NCBI GenBank assembly: GCA_963768765.1
Contig: CAVYJK010000005.1
Location: 1-64,000 of the forward strand
Direction of reading: 5' to 3'
Length of the DNA stretch: 64,000 nucleotides
Origin: DASWLF01 sp963768765
Lineage (GTDB): Bacteria; Desulfobacterota; Desulfobaccia; Desulfobaccales; 0-14-0-80-60-11
Position numbers and translations under genes: made by a program. The notes under the pieces are model-generated. The model searched no databases, was not told where the DNA came from, and saw only the letters and a list, made by a program, of their open reading frames with translations. Below, piece by piece: positions 36,285-44,653 of this stretch (position 1 is its first letter; each line of letters starts with the position of its first letter).

Positions 36285-37067
36285 GTGGTTGAATCTGACA
36301 AAAATCCGGTCATCGTGGTGGAGGGCCTCACGGCCCGCTTCGGGGACGAGGTCATTCTGGAAGACGTCACCTTTGAGGTCTACCCGGGCGAAATCCTGGT
36401 TATCCTGGGAGGCAGCGGCTGCGGCAAGTCCACCCTGCTGAAGCACATGATCGGCCTCTATCAGCCCTATACCGGCCGGGTCTTGATCCGCGGCGTGGAC
36501 GTCAACACCGATGACGAGGCGGAGTTGAGAAGCCTGCGCATGGGCATCGGGGTGCTCTTCCAGTCGGGGGCGCTGTTCGGCTCCATGACCCTGGCGGAAA
36601 ACGTGGCCCTGCCCCTCCAGGAATACACCGATCTTGACCCGGAAACCATCGAGCTCATCGTCAAAATGAAGCTGGGCCTGGTGCAACTGGCGGGGTACGA
36701 AAACCACCTGCCTTCGGAGATCTCCGGGGGCATGAAGAAGCGGGGCGGCCTGGCCCGGGCCATGGCCCTGGACCCCACCGTGCTCTTCTTTGACGAACCT
36801 TCCGCCGGGCTGGACCCCATCACCTCGGTGGAGCTGGACAACTTGATCAAAGGCATCAACGCCGGCATGAGGACCACCATGGTCATCGTCACCCATGAGC
36901 TGGAATCCATTTTCAATATCGCCCATCGGGTCATCATTCTGGATAAAGGCGCCCGGGGAATAATCGCCTCGGGTGATCCCCTGGACCTAAAGGAACACTC
37001 CCCGGACCCCCGGGTGGTGAACTTTTTCAACCGCAGGCCCATGCCAGCTAAGGAAATGAGGACTTGA
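36285..37067 (+). CDS. MlaF-type ABC transporter ATPase
   Basis: 260 residues with Walker A GGSGCGKST, the Q-loop FQSGALF, signature SEISGGMKKRGGLARA, Walker B VLFFDEPSAGLDP and the switch His in VTHELES. SGGM with KKR is typical of the MCE-system ATPases. The apparent start is GTG. It is followed four bases later by the MCE gene. Confidence 0.93.
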   Translation: MVESDKNPVIVVEGLTARFGDEVILEDVTFEVYPGEILVILGGSGCGKSTLLKHMIGLYQPYTGRVLIRGVDVNTDDEAELRSLRMGIGVLFQSGALFGSMTLAENVALPLQEYTDLDPETIELIVKMKLGLVQLAGYENHLPSEISGGMKKRGGLARAMALDPTVLFFDEPSAGLDPITSVELDNLIKGINAGMRTTMVIVTHELESIFNIAHRVIILDKGARGIIASGDPLDLKEHSPDPRVVNFFNRRPMPAKEMRT

Positions 37068-37071
37068 CAAC

Positions 37072-37968
37072 ATGGCCAGGAAGACTTCCAAGTTTATGGT
37101 GGGACTGTTCACCACCCTGGGGATTATCCTGGGAGTGATCGCCATCATCTGGATCGGCGCCTCCAACTACTTCGAAAAGGGCACCCGGTACGTCACTTAT
37201 TTTGACGAGTCCGTCCAGGGGCTGCAAAAAGACACCGCGGTCAAGTACCGGGGGGTGGAGGTGGGCCGGGTCGAGAGCATCCGGGTGGCCCCGGACAACA
37301 AGCTCATCGGGGTGGTGATGAAGATCAATCTCAAGGAGGATTTGACCCGCACCGCGGTGTCCCAGCTCAAGGTGGCCGGCATCACCGGCCTGGTCTTCGT
37401 GGAGCTGGACCGCCAGAAGCCGGGAGAACCGGAACCGGGCCCCAAGATAAGTTTCCCCTCCGAATATCCCGTCATCGCCTCCCGCCCCTCGGAGGTGGCG
37501 AAAATCTTGGCCGGGGTCAACGCGGTGGTGGAGAAGTTCAACGAGATTGACATCCAGGGGGTTTTTAACCAGTTAAAGGCCACCGCGTCAGAAATCGAGA
37601 CCTTCTTCCGGGGCAAGAAAATGGAGTCCGTCCTGGCGAAACTCGAAGCCACCCTGGGCAATACCCAGCAAATTACGGCCCGGGTGGACAAGGCCCTGGC
37701 CGCCAACCGGTTGGAGGAGACCCTGGCGGAGGCCCGGGGCGCCCTCAAGGAGGCCCGCTTAATGCTGGCCACCGTCAAGGAAGAGATGCGGGCCATGAAT
37801 CTGACCGACACCCTGAGCAAGACCCGGGCCATCGCCGCGGAAGTGGGGGCCACCACTGAGAACCTGCGGCGCACTTCCGAAACCCTGGAGGCCTTCATGG
37901 GCCGGATCAATGACCGTCCCTCGGACCTCATCTTCGGCAAACCGCCCAAGGGCAGGTGGAATGAATGA
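37072..37968 (+). CDS. MlaD-type MCE-domain protein
   Basis: 298 residues: an N-terminal membrane anchor (FMVGLFTTLGIILGVIAIIWIG), then one MCE domain (YFDESVQGLQKDTAVKYRGVEVG through VAGITGLVFVELD), then a long helical region with repeated Glu/Ala/Leu heptads (residues about 150-285). MCE proteins form ring or tunnel structures that carry lipids across the periplasm. Stop and start overlap with the next gene (ATGA). Confidence 0.93.
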   Translation: MARKTSKFMVGLFTTLGIILGVIAIIWIGASNYFEKGTRYVTYFDESVQGLQKDTAVKYRGVEVGRVESIRVAPDNKLIGVVMKINLKEDLTRTAVSQLKVAGITGLVFVELDRQKPGEPEPGPKISFPSEYPVIASRPSEVAKILAGVNAVVEKFNEIDIQGVFNQLKATASEIETFFRGKKMESVLAKLEATLGNTQQITARVDKALAANRLEETLAEARGALKEARLMLATVKEEMRAMNLTDTLSKTRAIAAEVGATTENLRRTSETLEAFMGRINDRPSDLIFGKPPKGRWNE

Positions 37969-38633
37969 ATCTGCGGGGTAATGAGATGAAAATCAAGCTG
38001 GCCCGTCTGGCGCTAACCGCGCTGGTTTCCGTCGGTCTCGCCCCTCTCCTCTGCGGCTGCGGCAAGCCGCCCATGTTGGTGCGCCAGTATGTGTTGGAAT
38101 ACCCGTCGCCCCCGTTGACGGGTTCGCCCCTTAACGTCGCCGTCAAGGTGGAGCGCTTTGCGGTGGCCCAGGCTTACAACACCACGTCCATGGTCTACCA
38201 GCCCGGCGCCTTCAAGCGCGAGGCCTACAAATACCACCGCTGGCGGGTGAACCCCGGCTACCAGGTCACCGACTACCTGGTCCGGGATTTGCGGAAATCC
38301 GGCCTGTTCAAGGCCGTCTTCACCTTTGAAAGCAGCGAAAAGACCCGGTTTGTCCTGGAAGGGGGGATCGAGGACTTTCAGGAGCTGGACGAGGCCGACG
38401 GCTGGAAGGCGGCCCTGGCCCTGTGCGTCACGCTGCTGGACACCGAGCAGGAGAACGTGGCCCGTAAGGTGGTCTTCCAGAAGAGCTACCGGGTGGCGGA
38501 GCCCATGGTGGAGCGGACCCCCCAGGGGTTGGCCGAGAGCATGAGCCGGGCCATGGAGAAGCTTTCCGCCCAGATCATCACCGACGTCTACGACGCGGCC
38601 CGCCAAAGACTGGCGGCTAAAGAAAAGCCTTAA
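37965..38633 (+). CDS. PqiC/YmbA-like transport auxiliary lipoprotein
   Basis: 222 residues. A signal peptide ends at LLCGC, a lipobox Cys. The mature part resembles ABC-transport auxiliary lipoproteins (VRQYVLEYPSPP, KVERFAVAQAYNTTSMVYQ, YLVRDLRKSGLFKAV). These sit in the outer membrane and receive lipid from the MCE channel. An ATG at 37986 may be the real start, since the signal peptide begins there. Confidence 0.85.
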   Translation: MNLRGNEMKIKLARLALTALVSVGLAPLLCGCGKPPMLVRQYVLEYPSPPLTGSPLNVAVKVERFAVAQAYNTTSMVYQPGAFKREAYKYHRWRVNPGYQVTDYLVRDLRKSGLFKAVFTFESSEKTRFVLEGGIEDFQELDEADGWKAALALCVTLLDTEQENVARKVVFQKSYRVAEPMVERTPQGLAESMSRAMEKLSAQIITDVYDAARQRLAAKEKP

Positions 38634-39292
38634 AATGAGTTCCTCCCGAAATTAAGGTAAGGCTGGCGGTTCGGTCCGGGGGGCAATCGGTTTCGGGATA
38701 GGCGAAACTGATGGCAGAAGCGCCAGAAACAGCACTCTCCTCCCTGATTCCTTAATCTCGGCCACCCGCATGAAAGGGGCCTTCCCGGCCACCAGCCGGC
38801 GGTTCCTTACCTCGGTCTTAGAGACCCCCAAGCAGCCAAAAAGTTAGCGGCCTTGAGGACCAGGCAGGGATTTTTTCAAGGGCCGTGGGGACCATGGCCA
38901 TCAGGCAGCTGCTAAGTTATCTGCCTCGCGGCAATAAACCCGGATCTCATGGCAAACTCAAACTCGGGGTTAAACTTTGCGGTATCTTTTAAGCTCGCCG
39001 GAAAAATAAGGATTTTCAACTGGTTGTTCGTGAGGGCTCTGTAAGTGCAGAAAATTCTTGACCTTTGCTCTTAAAGCGATTAAGGTTTTTTTAAATTATC
39101 AGAAGGTGGGAAGTCTATGATGATCTTCTCCGAACCGGGGCCAATCTTAGGGGCCCCGGTTTTTTTATGGGGTTTAGGAAAATTGTCACAAACTCGTTTG
39201 ACTAATTTTATTAATGAGACAGAGGGTTGCACCGGCATAAGCCGCTCCGGGCTGGCGCCGCCAATATAATAATTATTCAGGAGGATGGCATC
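38634..39292. other. Long intergenic region before the radical SAM pair
   Basis: 659 bp without a convincing gene. Positions 38640-39050 show no clear structure. A promoter-like element and a strong terminator hairpin at 39058-39167 define a possible short RNA (separate entry). A 50-codon frame from ATG 39117 runs through the terminator and is probably chance. Confidence 0.5.
39058..39167 (+). ncRNA. Candidate small RNA or leader bounded by promoter and terminator
   Basis: TTGACC (39058-39063) and TAAGGT (39081-39086) are 17 bases apart. About 75 bases after a predicted start, a stem AACCGGGGCC / GGCCCCGGTT runs into seven T residues (ending 39167). No gene ends here, so the terminator implies a short transcript. 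It could be an independent RNA or an attenuated leader of the PqqD-like gene at 39293. Confidence 0.4.
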
Positions 39293-39742
39293 ATGGCTAG
39301 TAAATTTTACAAGCTAAAGGATCGTTGCTCTTTTGTCACCTTGCCGGGTGAGGGTCTGATCCTCGACCCGGAAAAAAGAACCTACCACCATGTCAATGAA
39401 TCGGCCGCCCTGGTTCTGAATGCCCTACATGCTGCCGGGATGGCGGGAGGAGGCATCAAGATTGACGGCCTCCTGAACATCCTCAAATGCCATTACCTGG
39501 GAGTAGATGATGCACAGGTGGGAAAGTTTATCCAGAATCTGAAGACCGCCGGTCTCATCGAAGAGGTGAAGAAAGAAGCAGACTTACCGGTCCAAGCCAC
39601 CCACCCCAGTGGTTTCCAGGGAATGCAGCCTTTTTCCCCGTGTACCGTGGAAGTGTTTGGCAAACTGGGGGTTAGAGCAATACTCCCGCCAGGCCCCTGG
39701 GCAATGGTAGTCCCCCGTAAAATAAAGATTGACGATTTTTAG
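39293..39742 (+). CDS. PqqD-like peptide-recognition protein with C-terminal extension
   Basis: 149 residues from the ATG after AGGAGG. Residues 1-100 follow the PqqD (RiPP recognition element) pattern: LPGEGLILDPEKRTYHHVNESAALVLNAL and a winged-helix end. The 45-residue tail is atypical. It contains PFSPCTVEVFGKL, reminiscent of the aromatic-xx-Pro...Gly-x-Leu leader motifs recognised by such domains. It is followed 151 bp later by a radical SAM gene. The tail could be a substrate peptide fused to its own binding domain (inference). Confidence 0.72.
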   Translation: MASKFYKLKDRCSFVTLPGEGLILDPEKRTYHHVNESAALVLNALHAAGMAGGGIKIDGLLNILKCHYLGVDDAQVGKFIQNLKTAGLIEEVKKEADLPVQATHPSGFQGMQPFSPCTVEVFGKLGVRAILPPGPWAMVVPRKIKIDDF

Positions 39743-39893
39743 CGTAATTCAGAAAAATCGGTGTAACCGCGTTGTTGATGAAACAGCTCTTGTTCGAGCC
39801 CATTAAAAGCCGGCGGTGATCGGCCTCATCGGGGGGCGGGGGGCTCCCTTCCCGAATCTTTAAATCCCGGGGAAAGGCCTGGAGGTCCTGGCG

Positions 39894-40907
39894 ATGCTCT
39901 CCCTTGTCATAGAAGTAACCAACATCTGTAACCGCCAGTGCCTCCATTGCCTCCGGAACAGGGCGGATGCGCCGGAGTCCCTGCCCCTGGAACTGGCCGA
40001 CGCCATTCTTTCCCAGGCCCAGGCCCTAAAATTCAAGAAAATTGCCCTAACCGGCGGCGAGGTGGCGGCCTATCCCCACCTGGAAGGGCTGGTGCGGATG
40101 ATCGCGGCCCGGGACTTGTCCTTCAACCTGGTGACCAACGGTCTTCGATTCCAGGAACGACTCCTGCCGTTGCTCTCGGAAGGAGCGGTGAAGAAAAAAC
40201 TAACCGGGGTGTGCTTCAGCCTGGATGGCGCCCGGGCCGAGACCCACGACGCCCTCAGGGGCCCGGGGTCCTTTAAGGAAGTGTTGAACGCGGCTTCCCT
40301 CTGTCTTCTGGCGAATATCCCCCTTTCTCTGAAAAGTGTCATTACCACGTTCAACCGGGATGAACTGACCGAACTGGCCCTGCTGGGAGCCTCCATGGGG
40401 GTCCAGGATCACTGCTTTCTCTATACCTATCCCACCCCGGCCTCTTTACGGGTTGGGGCGATTCCTTCTCACGGCGAACAGGTACGGATTATTAATTGGA
40501 TCCGGGGAAGCCTGGCCCCAACGGTGCGGACTCAAGTATCCGTGGACGGCTATTTCGAAGACCAGATTATGTTCATCTGCTACCCGGCCATGGGCCTTTT
40601 GACGGTGGACCACCAGGGCAATCTTATCTTCTGCTGCTGTCTCTCCCACCTCAACGAAGGCGACGGGGTGCCCTCCCGGTTGGGACCGGAATTGCTCTGC
40701 AGCCTGAAAGAGGTCTCCTTGAAGGAAGGGATCAAGCGCCATTTTTCCATGGTGGCCGGACTCATGGCGGCCAGGGTGGATGCGGCGGACCGGCTTTCTG
40801 GCCTGGCTTACAATCCCTGCTACTGGTGCGCCAAGCAATTTGGCAAGCTGGGCTGGCTGAAGGACTTCCCCGATTCCCCCTGGGCCGCGGGAATGTTGGA
40901 AGGTTAA
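39894..40907 (+). CDS. Radical SAM protein with SPASM-like C terminus
   Basis: 337 residues: VTNICNRQCLHCLRN gives CxxxCxxC near residue 12; TGGEVAAYPHLEGLV, VTNGLRF and FSLDGARAETHD are typical of peptide-modifying radical SAM enzymes. Late cysteines (FICYPAMGLLTVDHQGNLIF, CCCLSH, CYWCAKQFG) form a SPASM-like auxiliary-cluster region. With the PqqD-like neighbour it probably modifies a peptide or small molecule; the product is unknown. Confidence 0.82.
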   Translation: MLSLVIEVTNICNRQCLHCLRNRADAPESLPLELADAILSQAQALKFKKIALTGGEVAAYPHLEGLVRMIAARDLSFNLVTNGLRFQERLLPLLSEGAVKKKLTGVCFSLDGARAETHDALRGPGSFKEVLNAASLCLLANIPLSLKSVITTFNRDELTELALLGASMGVQDHCFLYTYPTPASLRVGAIPSHGEQVRIINWIRGSLAPTVRTQVSVDGYFEDQIMFICYPAMGLLTVDHQGNLIFCCCLSHLNEGDGVPSRLGPELLCSLKEVSLKEGIKRHFSMVAGLMAARVDAADRLSGLAYNPCYWCAKQFGKLGWLKDFPDSPWAAGMLEG

Positions 40908-40995
40908 CTTTAATCAGGACCATTACCTGCCGTAGTTGAGCAATAGGCGATCTGTTTCCTGATCTCACCTTAGGCGGTCAGCAGAGGAGGGGCCT

Positions 40996-43900
40996 ATGTC
41001 CACAGCCAAGAAGCTGGTGCCCTTCGCCCTTCTCATTTTCCTCCTGGTGGCGGTGGATCTATCCCGGGCCGCCCCGCCCCTGGCCGGCAAGCTCATTCTG
41101 GTGCAGGGAGAGGTGAGCGTCCGGCGGGCCGACGCCACCCAGTGGGAGGCCGCCCGGCTCAACCAGGAACTGTATGCCGGCGACGCGCTGCGAACTGGAA
41201 CCGCCTCCCGGGCCGCCATTATCTGCGTGGATGAGAGCCAGATCAAGCTGAATGAAAAAACCCTGTTAATCCTGAAAAGCGTGGCCCCCTCCCCCCGGCT
41301 TCTCCCCACCCCCATAGTCCCGGCGGCCCCCATGATGGCCCCTTCCAGCATCTACGAAGTGCCCGAAGGAGAGATCTGGCTGCGCAACAAACGGGAGAAG
41401 TTTCAGTTCGAACTGCAAACCCCGGCGGCCCAGGCCACCATCCGGGGCACCGAGTTCAACATTCAGGTGGGTCCTGAAGGCGCCACCCGGATAACCCTGA
41501 TGGAAGGCAACCTGTGCATCTCCAACGTGTACGGGGAGATCTGCCTGCGGCCCGGGGAGCAGGGCTTTGTGATTCCGGGGCGGGCTCCCACCAAGCAGAT
41601 TCTGGTGCAGCCGGACGATGCCGTGCAGTGGTCCCTCTATTACCCGGGAATTTTCAGTTTCCGGGACTTGCCGTTGACCCCGCCGCCGGGGCTAACTCGC
41701 GCCCCTGCCGGACCACCCGCCCAGGCTGCCTTAATCCAACAGGCTGAGGCCGCCTATGACCAGGGACGCCTGGAGGAAGCCCGGGGCCTGGCCGAGACTG
41801 TTCTCCGGCAAGATCCCTTGAACGTCAGGGCCTTGACCCTAATGGGGTGGATCAGCCTGGAGAGGAATGCGCCTGAGGAAGCCCTGGATTACTTCTCCCG
41901 GGTGCGGGCCGTGGACGGGATGGCCATCATCGGCCAGGCCCTTAGCCGTTATCGAATGGGGGACCAGGTGGGCGCCTATGAAAGCATGCAGCAAGCCTAT
42001 GGGCTGCCTCCCTCCCCGGTGCTGGTGGGCATGACCGGCTATTTTGCCCTGCTGGCGGGCCGGGTGGAGCAAGCCAAGGCGGCGTTGGAAGACATCGTGC
42101 GGAAGGCCCCCGATGCCCCTTTGCCTCGGGCCCTCCTGACCCAGGTCTACCTGGTACAGAACCGCAAAGAGGCGGCCCAATCGGAAGCCGCAACCCTGGC
42201 CAGGTTTACCAACTCCCCCCTGGCCATGCTCACTGTAGCCCTGGTGAAGATGTCCGCCTTTGACCTCCCGGGAGCCACTCATTACCTGGAAAAGGCCATC
42301 TCCTTGGACCCCCGGTTTGTGGACGCTTATGTCTATCTGGCCAAGATCTGGCTGGGCTCCGAATACCTGGCCCGGGCCCGGCAAACCATAGAGAAGGCTC
42401 TGCGCCTGGCGCCCCGGGACGGCACCGTGCTCAGCCTGGCCGGCTTTGTGCGCCTGGCCTACCGGGACTACGAGGGGGCCATGAAATTTTGGGACCAGGC
42501 CGTCAAAGCCAACCCCCGCCTGGGGGAGCCCCACCTGGGCCTGGCCATCTACTATTTTCGCCACCGCCGGTTCGACCAGGGGCTGGGTCAAATGTTGGAA
42601 GCCACCTTGCTGGAGCCGCGAGTCTCCCTTTACCAGAGTGAATTGGGAAAGGCGCTGTATCAGACCCGGGCCTTTGACCGGGCCCTGGAGGTCTTTGATT
42701 ATGCCAAGACCCTGGACCCCCGGGACCCCACCCCCCATCTCTACAAAGGCATTGCCCTCTCGGACCTGAACCGCCCCGGGGAGGCGATCCAGGAGATCAA
42801 CCAGTCCATCGCCCTGAATGACAACACCGCCATCTTTCGGACCCGGCTGTCCCTGGACCGCGACCTGGCGGTGCGGAACTATGACCTGGCCCGGGCCTAC
42901 GACCAGTTGGGTCTGAGGGAGTGGGGCTTCAGTAAGGCGGTCACCGCGGTAAAAAATGACCCTTATAACAGCTCGGCCCACCTCTTTCTGGAGAAGAGCT
43001 ACTCCAAAACCCCTCAGGGGGTCTTTGCCGCAGTTACGGAAGACCTGTTCTTTCGCCTGCTATCTCCGGCCAATCAAAACACCTTTAGTAGCGTTCGTAA
43101 TGATGACTACACCCCCATGTTCGAGATGCCTTATGGCCGGGTGCTGGCCCAGGGGGGGATCGGCACCTGGCAAAGTAAAAATTCCATTCAAGATCACTCC
43201 CTGGTGGCCTATGGCGGGCAGCCGGGGATGGGGTTCTGGCTGGAGGGCGATTATTTCGATGACCGGGGCATGCGGAACATCAATAACGATGTCAGAACTT
43301 ACACCCCCATGGCTTGGCTCAAATGGGACCCCGCCGTGAGTAGTTCTCTCATGGGAACTTTTCAGTATCAAGATACGGAATGGGGGGACATCCTGTTCCC
43401 CAACGATTCTGCCTATAAGCCCCAACCGCATTTCCGAAACGCTCAAAGGTTCTGGCTCACCGAGCTGGGATACGTGCACCGCTTCAACCCCAAGGCTACC
43501 TTGCTGACTTACTTCACTTATCAGAGATGGCAAAACCGCAGCCTGATCTCGCAACAACTGCCTCTTGACCCGGATACTACGCTGGATTTCATCAGCTCCG
43601 CTAAGGATGACCATGCCTTGGGCAACTTTCAGGCCCAGCAAAATCTGGTCTTAGGCGACCACAACCTGATCGGGGGCGTTGATTATTTCAGCGGGCGCCG
43701 CCATTACAAGGACCTGTTTACCCAGACCATTTTATTCCAAGGGATGCCGGTCTTTACCGACATCTCCAGCCAGGGTTTCCGGCCGCCGGAATGGACCTAC
43801 GGCTTTTATCTCCTGGATTACTGGCGCCTGCACCCCAAGGTGTTGTTGGAATTGGGAGTGATCAAGGATTTCGCCAAGAACTCCCTGGCCGGGTTCAGCA

Positions 43901-44643
43901 CCCCGCTTTACACTTCCCTGTGGAGCCCGCTGGCAGGGATCAACCTCTATCTCACCCCGCAGCACACCCTGCGCTTCGCGGTGCAGCGCCACCTGGTTAG
44001 CCACTTGGAATGGGGGGTGGCCTCCTTGCTGCCCACCGAGACCGCCGGTTTTCCCTGGCTCCTGACCACCTTCAATGGCACCGAGTCGCGTTCGGCCGGG
44101 GCTTCCTGGGAAGCCGAATGGAACAAGAAGACCTTTTCGGTTCTGCGGCTGGAGGCCCTGCGCCTGGCAGTCCCGAGCTATGACCCGGCCGGCGCCCGGG
44201 AGTGGCTGGGGTATAAAAGGTACGAGGCCTCTCTCATCCTCAATCGCATCCTCCTCACTTCCCTGGGCCTGTCGGCCGGGGTCCTGGGCAAGCGGGTGGT
44301 TCCCGATCCCAACCCCGAATTCACCGAGCTCTCTTCGCCTTTTCAGGATTACTCGGAGTTCCGCACTTTCCTGGCCCTGGCTTTCTTGCACCATACCGGC
44401 TGGCAGGCCGGGGTCAAGACCACCCTGGTGAACCAAAGTCTAAAAGACCGGGCGGACGACCTCTTTGGCTTGGTGGACCTGCGCTTCGGCAAGGAGTTTA
44501 ACAATAAACGGGGCCTGGCGACTCTGGAGATCACCAATCTCTTCAACCGCCGCTTCTTTGTGGCCCAAGAGCCCTTCAGATATATAGATGCTGACTTTTT
44601 CCCGGACCGGAGGATCATGTTTAAACTTGCCCTCTATTTCTGA
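40996..44643 (+). CDS. Exported FecR-TPR protein with C-terminal outer-membrane barrel
   Basis: 1215 residues. Signal peptide (FALLIFLLVAVDLSRA); FecR domain about residues 30-210 (LILVQGEVSVRRADATQW, LYAGDALRTGTASRA, TPAAQATIRGTEFNIQV, REGEQGF-like turn); about ten TPR-like helical repeats from 250 to 650 (for example AEAAYDQGRLEEARGLAETV); then a long beta-rich region to the end, closing NLFNRRFFVAQEPF ... IMFKLALYF. That end resembles the last strands of TonB-dependent receptors, with terminal Phe. No plug domain was seen. GGAGGGG precedes the ATG. It is followed ten bases later by a CHASE2 cyclase, suggesting a joint signalling role. Confidence 0.8.
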   Translation: MSTAKKLVPFALLIFLLVAVDLSRAAPPLAGKLILVQGEVSVRRADATQWEAARLNQELYAGDALRTGTASRAAIICVDESQIKLNEKTLLILKSVAPSPRLLPTPIVPAAPMMAPSSIYEVPEGEIWLRNKREKFQFELQTPAAQATIRGTEFNIQVGPEGATRITLMEGNLCISNVYGEICLRPGEQGFVIPGRAPTKQILVQPDDAVQWSLYYPGIFSFRDLPLTPPPGLTRAPAGPPAQAALIQQAEAAYDQGRLEEARGLAETVLRQDPLNVRALTLMGWISLERNAPEEALDYFSRVRAVDGMAIIGQALSRYRMGDQVGAYESMQQAYGLPPSPVLVGMTGYFALLAGRVEQAKAALEDIVRKAPDAPLPRALLTQVYLVQNRKEAAQSEAATLARFTNSPLAMLTVALVKMSAFDLPGATHYLEKAISLDPRFVDAYVYLAKIWLGSEYLARARQTIEKALRLAPRDGTVLSLAGFVRLAYRDYEGAMKFWDQAVKANPRLGEPHLGLAIYYFRHRRFDQGLGQMLEATLLEPRVSLYQSELGKALYQTRAFDRALEVFDYAKTLDPRDPTPHLYKGIALSDLNRPGEAIQEINQSIALNDNTAIFRTRLSLDRDLAVRNYDLARAYDQLGLREWGFSKAVTAVKNDPYNSSAHLFLEKSYSKTPQGVFAAVTEDLFFRLLSPANQNTFSSVRNDDYTPMFEMPYGRVLAQGGIGTWQSKNSIQDHSLVAYGGQPGMGFWLEGDYFDDRGMRNINNDVRTYTPMAWLKWDPAVSSSLMGTFQYQDTEWGDILFPNDSAYKPQPHFRNAQRFWLTELGYVHRFNPKATLLTYFTYQRWQNRSLISQQLPLDPDTTLDFISSAKDDHALGNFQAQQNLVLGDHNLIGGVDYFSGRRHYKDLFTQTILFQGMPVFTDISSQGFRPPEWTYGFYLLDYWRLHPKVLLELGVIKDFAKNSLAGFSTPLYTSLWSPLAGINLYLTPQHTLRFAVQRHLVSHLEWGVASLLPTETAGFPWLLTTFNGTESRSAGASWEAEWNKKTFSVLRLEALRLAVPSYDPAGAREWLGYKRYEASLILNRILLTSLGLSAGVLGKRVVPDPNPEFTELSSPFQDYSEFRTFLALAFLHHTGWQAGVKTTLVNQSLKDRADDLFGLVDLRFGKEFNNKRGLATLEITNLFNRRFFVAQEPFRYIDADFFPDRRIMFKLALYF

Positions 44644-44653
44644 TACCCACCCC

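Noticed and set aside
38800..39000. Possible cyclic-dinucleotide riboswitch before the radical SAM pair
   Set aside because: No GEMM-type core could be aligned by eye.
39117..39269. 50-codon frame beginning ATG ATG after GAAGGTGGGA
   Set aside because: It runs straight through a strong intrinsic terminator, so a full transcript is unlikely; noted under the small-RNA candidate instead.
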